Of a stretch of DNA of 54,681 bases, positions 51,210 to 54,681 are shown in pieces (position 1 is the first letter of the stretch; each line of letters begins with the position of its first letter). The notes below the pieces were generated by a model. The model was not told the DNA's origin. It saw only the letters and a program-made list of their open reading frames with translations, and did not search any database. The stretch covers positions 1 to 54,681 of the forward strand of contig NZ_JAPDOG010000026.1 in NCBI RefSeq assembly GCF_026013545.1, written 5' to 3'. Both the position numbers and the translations under genes were made by a program. Source of the stretch: Defluviimonas salinarum (GTDB taxonomy: Bacteria; Pseudomonadota; Alphaproteobacteria; Rhodobacterales; Rhodobacteraceae).

Positions 51210-52889
51210 ATGAATAAGGATGTACACCCCAAGGTCTTCGTGCTTGGTGATTCCAGAACAGGAACCACGTCCATCCATAGATTCCTTCTTGGGGCGGGTT
51301 ATAGGTCGATTCATTATTATTTTAAAGAGAGCGGCGTAATCGAAAACTCGGAATCTGATCAGCTGATCAATGTTCATTTAACTGATAACTGGGCGCGTCT
51401 CAAGAAGTTCATTGACGATTCTGGCTTTGATGCATTTTCTGACTATCCAACTAGGACCTACTATAAGGAGCTTATGGACGCCTATCCAGATGCTTATTTT
51501 ATTCTTTCTACGCGAAAAAACGTTGAGGTGTGGCAGCGCAGTATGACGGAGTTCATGACGAAATTTGGAATTGCGCTCGACATCTTGAATCTGTCAAATA
51601 TTTATGTTGAGTTGAATGAGCGCATTAGGGTGCTGGCTGGAGAAAGAGGGGTTCGATTTTGCGAGATCAATATTGATGATGATAACTCGAAAAATTCACT
51701 GATTCTCTCTGAGTTCTTAGAGTTGAAAGAGGTCTTGCAGTTGGGGCGAGAAAACGCCAGCATATCTTATGATGTACGTTTATGGTCAGCAAGATCATCT
51801 ATGTTCAATATAGGTGAGGGAGATGTCATCACCTATGTCGAAAAATGCTGCTTTCCTCACAAAGGAATGTTGAGTGAATATGGTTGGGTTTTCCTCGTTA
51901 ATGACAGCTCAGACTATATGCGGTATCTGTTTGGTCAGTTGAGGTGGACAGAAGCGCAGTTGCAGTTCGCAATGGGGACGCTAAAGAGCCGGCATGCCTC
52001 TTTGGGTCAACGAGGCTGCCAATACTTGAAGTTTGTAATCCCCGAAAAGTCGGCGATATACCCCGAGTACTTGCCTAAGGTGTTCGGCGGAATGCAGGTT
52101 GATAAGGAGCGTCCGGCGCAGCTTTTGATGGACGCAGGAGTGCCGGGTTTTAGCTATTTGGCGGATATATTTCATGACGCCAAATCTCTGGGATTTCTTT
52201 ACTTTAAAGGAGACAGTCACACCAATTGGCTTGGTGCTTTTGTGGCTTATCTGCACATTGCAGAGCGTCTAAATTCGAGTTTGGCCGACGGGTGGCAAAA
52301 AGCTCCCATAGGGTTTTCGCAATTGATGCCAAAGATTGCCGGATATGAAGGGGATATTGCCGCTCAACTGCCTGAAGATCAGGCTCGTATAATAAAAACA
52401 ACCTGGGGGCCCATAACTCCCGAAGGCGTGTTTGAATATTTAGTTAGCTATGAATTACCTAATGAAGCGCGAAAAGCTCAACAAGTCGCGGCACCCAAGG
52501 AGTATATCGACAGTCTTGGTGAGCGACCATTGCTTGTGTTTGAAAACGGTGAATCTAATCTGCCGCGAGCGGTCATCTTTCGGGACTCCACATCTGATTT
52601 CATAATTCCGCTATTGGCCGAACACTTCTCGCGAAGTGTGTTTGTCTGGCACAAGGGGCAGGTATACGATGATATAATTGAAAGGGAGGAACCTGATGTG
52701 GTCATACATATTATGGCCGAACGCTTTTTTTCTGAGTACAAGGTATTTCCACCATTTTCAAAAGTTTTGCCTTCAAATCTTGATTCCGACATTGACCGTG
52801 AGCGCGTTCGGACGGAGACGAGATCGAATGAGAAGGGTGTTGTAAGAAAACTTATTAGCCTCATGAGAAGCATCCGTGCGAAAAGCTAG
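51210..52889 (+). CDS. Sulfotransferase fused to an AlgJ/AlgX-like SGNH domain
   Basis: A 559-residue protein with no signal peptide. Residues 1-190 are a sulfotransferase: PAPS loop V-F-V-L-G-D-S-R-T-G-T-T-S at 9-21 and the second phosphate-binding segment L-S-T-R-K-N-V-E-V-W-Q-R-S near 100-112. Residues about 215-530 resemble AlgJ/AlgX-type acyltransfer domains of the SGNH fold: G-W-V-F-L-V-N-D, G-D-S-H-T-N-W with Asp335/His337, and R-D-S-T-S-D-F with Ser460, in the order and spacing of the AlgX Asp-His-Ser triad. TGGAGG precedes ATG 51210. The gene is clearly AT-rich with many AAA/ATT codons, unlike its neighbours, so recently acquired. Likely role: modification of a surface sugar; both activities in one chain is inference. 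Confidence 0.75.
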   Translation: MNKDVHPKVFVLGDSRTGTTSIHRFLLGAGYRSIHYYFKESGVIENSESDQLINVHLTDNWARLKKFIDDSGFDAFSDYPTRTYYKELMDAYPDAYFILSTRKNVEVWQRSMTEFMTKFGIALDILNLSNIYVELNERIRVLAGERGVRFCEINIDDDNSKNSLILSEFLELKEVLQLGRENASISYDVRLWSARSSMFNIGEGDVITYVEKCCFPHKGMLSEYGWVFLVNDSSDYMRYLFGQLRWTEAQLQFAMGTLKSRHASLGQRGCQYLKFVIPEKSAIYPEYLPKVFGGMQVDKERPAQLLMDAGVPGFSYLADIFHDAKSLGFLYFKGDSHTNWLGAFVAYLHIAERLNSSLADGWQKAPIGFSQLMPKIAGYEGDIAAQLPEDQARIIKTTWGPITPEGVFEYLVSYELPNEARKAQQVAAPKEYIDSLGERPLLVFENGESNLPRAVIFRDSTSDFIIPLLAEHFSRSVFVWHKGQVYDDIIEREEPDVVIHIMAERFFSEYKVFPPFSKVLPSNLDSDIDRERVRTETRSNEKGVVRKLISLMRSIRAKS

Positions 52890-52914
52890 GCGTGTTGACA
52901 AAGGAGATTGAACG

Positions 52915-52932
52915 ATCCCGCTGACGCGGGAG
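52915..52932 (+). terminator. Weak terminator after the sulfotransferase-SGNH gene
   Basis: ATCCCGC and GCGGGA can form a 6-bp stem with a 4-base loop 27 bases after the stop. No T tract. A second hairpin (GGGAAGGT with ACCTTCC, about 52966-52998) follows and may serve the gene ending at 53060. Confidence 0.3.
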
Positions 52933-53059
52933 AAGCGTTATTGTTGGCGGGAATGGCCTCCTGATGGGAAGGTTTGGGTGCCGTTGACCTTCCTCCCAGG
53001 AACAGGGCCGTTGCGAACTGGAATTTTCCATTTCTGAAAAAACCTGTTTCAGCAGCCGG

Positions 53060-53557
53060 TCAGTGTAACAACGTCTCAATAGGGTGTGCGTCCTCAACCA
53101 GCAGAAGGGCTAGGCGAGTCCAACATCTGCACCAGGAATCCACGCTTAGTCGCTGTAAGTTTTTTCTCCTCTGGCTGACTAAAGTCATGTTCTTGCCAAG
53201 CCGCGCACCGGAATTCTTGAATACCAAGCTGAACAACAGATGAGGATCGCCCCGATGTATGGTGGTTTTGACGTGGCGATCTCGTTCATAGTCGGAGCAA
53301 AGCTCGTCGAGTATGAGTTCTAGCTCATTTCTTAAACAACACGCTTCATGACTCGGCCAGCCCATTTTCAACAACACATCGAAGGCAACAATGTCGACCA
53401 TACTGTGCATCGCCGTCGCCTGCGAGACCCGTGCTTCAAAATGAACGCTCCGTACCAAGTCGCCCCTTCTGATGGCTTGAACGTACACGCCGTGTGTGAT
53501 GCTAAGAGCTAATTGCGCTTCGTGTCCTGAGAACGGTGTGTACGCTGGGTCAATCAT
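53060..53557 (-). CDS. Hypothetical protein
   Basis: A 165-residue protein from ATG 53557; no signal peptide or membrane helix. Composition is ordinary for a soluble protein, with R-N-E-L-E-L-I-L-D-E-L-C-S-D-Y-E-R-D as a probable helix. The base composition is intermediate, lower in GC than the chromosomal genes in this window and similar to the sulfotransferase gene, suggesting it arrived with it. No ribosome site stands out and no family was recognised; it could also be non-coding. Confidence 0.4.
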   Translation of the reverse strand: MIDPAYTPFSGHEAQLALSITHGVYVQAIRRGDLVRSVHFEARVSQATAMHSMVDIVAFDVLLKMGWPSHEACCLRNELELILDELCSDYERDRHVKTTIHRGDPHLLFSLVFKNSGARLGKNMTLVSQRRKNLQRLSVDSWCRCWTRLALLLVEDAHPIETLLH

Positions 53558-53574
53558 TTTGTGCGCTCATCAAT

Positions 53575-53789
53575 CTACAGAATTGACAAACTACCCCCTA
53601 ATGGTTGCACTTTGATTAAAAACTGGAGCTTTGCTTTTAAGAAAAACGGGTTCTGATGTTGGGTTGGGTAGCCTCTGCTCTGCCCCTTGGCTCTGTTGAT
53701 GGCGTGGATGCCCCCACCTGACGGCATCGCAATGTGCCAATGTTTCAATGTGATGAGTGTTGAAGCCATCACAGAAGGAGGGAGCATCC
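53575..53789 (+). other. Presumed left non-coding end of the IS110 element
   Basis: These 215 bases precede the transposase and hold no gene. IS110-family elements encode their bridge RNA in such a non-coding end. Possible stems include ATGTGCCAATG/CAATGTGATG-type partial repeats near 53730-53755, but I cannot fold the sequence reliably here. Confidence 0.3.
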
Positions 53790-54593
53790 ATGTCCGAGGT
53801 TACGATTATCGGGATCGATCTGGCAAAGCGCATTTTCCACCTGCACGGTGCCGGCCGCGACGGGTCCGCCGTGTTTCGCAAGAGGCTTTCCCGTGGCCAG
53901 CTACTGGGGTTCGTGTCGCAGGTGCCGCGGTGTGTTATCGCCATGGAGGCATGTGCGACGGCGCATGACTGGGGCCGTGATTTCGAGAAGCTCGGACATG
54001 AAGTGCGCCTAATCCCGCCAGTCTATGTGAAGCCATTCGTCAAGCGTCAGAAGAACGATTCCGTTGATGCCGAGGCAATCGTCGAAGCGGCATTGCGCCT
54101 GTCGATGCGCTTTGTCGCGCTGAAGACGGAAGGTCAGCAAGCCCGCGCCATGTTGTTTCGGACGCGGCAGATGTTTGTCGGGCAGCGCACTCAAATGATC
54201 AACGCCCTTCGCGGGCATCTCGCCGAGCACGGCCTGGTCGCGGCGAGAGGGACTGCCCACCTCAAGAAACTTGCGAACGCGATCGAAGACATCAACACAA
54301 ACTTGCCCGTCGAAGTCCGGGACCTCGGCCAGATGTATCTGAGGCAGATCGGGGAGTTGACCGAACGCATTGCGGAACTCGGCCTCAAGATGGGCTAGGC
54401 TGCCAAGAACACGGCCGCGGCACGCCGCGCTCAAACCATGCCTGGCGTCGGGCCGGTCACGGCACTGGCGATCGAAACGTTTGCACCTGACCTGTCCAGC
54501 TTTCGGCGCGGTAGGGACTTTGCTGCGTGGCTGGGGCTAGTGCCCCGCCAGCATTCGACAGGAGGCACCGAAGTTCATCAGTTGAACGCGTAA
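53790..54593 (+). pseudogene. IS110-family transposase, broken by an in-frame TAG and truncated
   Basis: ATG 53790 follows GGAGGGAG. The N-terminal RuvC-like DEDD domain is intact: I-G-I-D-L-A-K at residues 6-12, A-M-E-A-C near 50, N-D-S-V-D-A-E-A-I near 87. TAG at 54396-54398 ends it after 202 residues. The same frame continues through the transposase_20 domain (M-P-G-V-G-P-V-T-A-L-A-I-E-T-F, F-A-A-W-L-G-L-V-P-R-Q-H-S-T-G-G) to TAA at 54591-54593, where homology breaks off after S-T-G-G-T-E. The last 90 or so codons, carrying the catalytic serine region's end, are missing. The element is probably dead. Confidence 0.75.
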
Positions 54594-54681
54594 ACGACTG
54601 ATATCATTTAGGCTGGATAGCCGAAAATGGTACAACACGGAGGGGTCAGGCGGGTTTTGGCAAGCTCAGGGCATCAAAGAG

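Overview
The window looks like chromosomal DNA of a high-GC alphaproteobacterium, most likely of the Rhodobacterales. The evidence is the GC-rich wobble positions, the TRAP transporter style, the subunit-D-type antiporter proteins and the mix of IS3, IS5 and IS110 elements. No taxonomic marker gene (rRNA, tRNA) was seen, so the order is an inference. No CRISPR array was seen.

Layout. (1) 1-3500: an IS3-type end, a SnoaL-like protein divergent from an HxlR-type regulator, two secreted proteins, an IS3 orfA stump and the last 28 codons of an L-serine ammonia-lyase. (2) 3502-8528: a LysR regulator divergent from a tripartite TRAP transporter (dctPQM) and an agmatinase-like ureohydrolase. This reads as an uptake and hydrolysis module for a guanidino compound, with a clear LysR-type palindrome in the shared promoter. 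(3) 8816-25296: a complete but unusual complex I locus. The plus strand carries nuoJ, nuoK, a first antiporter-like subunit, an 84-aa membrane protein, a second antiporter-like subunit with a C-terminal helical arm, nuoM, nuoN, then nuoABCDEFG. The minus strand carries nuoH, nuoI and a CBS-domain protein, convergent with nuoG. There are thus four antiporter-like subunits instead of three, and NuoG keeps the extra N7 cysteine set. (4) 25564-27561: a MASE1-like membrane protein, a small winged-helix regulator with a palindromic operator next to a possible small RNA, a WGR protein and the tail of an MFS exporter. (5) 27562-29704: an IS3 nest containing a tyrosine-recombinase scrap, followed by half of an IS5 transposase.

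(6) 29749-50145 is a defence island. It holds a 1,838-aa DUF4011/SF1-helicase/Vsr-like nuclease protein (3' end apparently cut), a 1,714-aa exonuclease-RecQ-UvrD triple fusion, an IS3 stump, and then a WYL regulator divergent from a four-gene unit: a 92-aa protein, a RecB-like nuclease/RNase H-like/UPF1-like helicase, an McrB with duplicated N-terminal modules and an EVE-like insert, and McrC. The last three genes overlap by one to three bases, so they are very likely made together. A near-perfect palindrome lies between the WYL gene and the unit.

(7) 50146-54681: IS110 debris around a strikingly AT-rich gene for a sulfotransferase fused to an AlgJ/AlgX-like SGNH domain, an unknown small gene, and an IS110 transposase broken by an in-frame TAG.

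The best candidates for undescribed biology are the WYL-regulated helicase-nuclease/McrBC operon, the four-antiporter complex I with its small membrane protein, the sulfotransferase-SGNH fusion, and the regulator/palindrome/small-RNA pair at 26214-26731.
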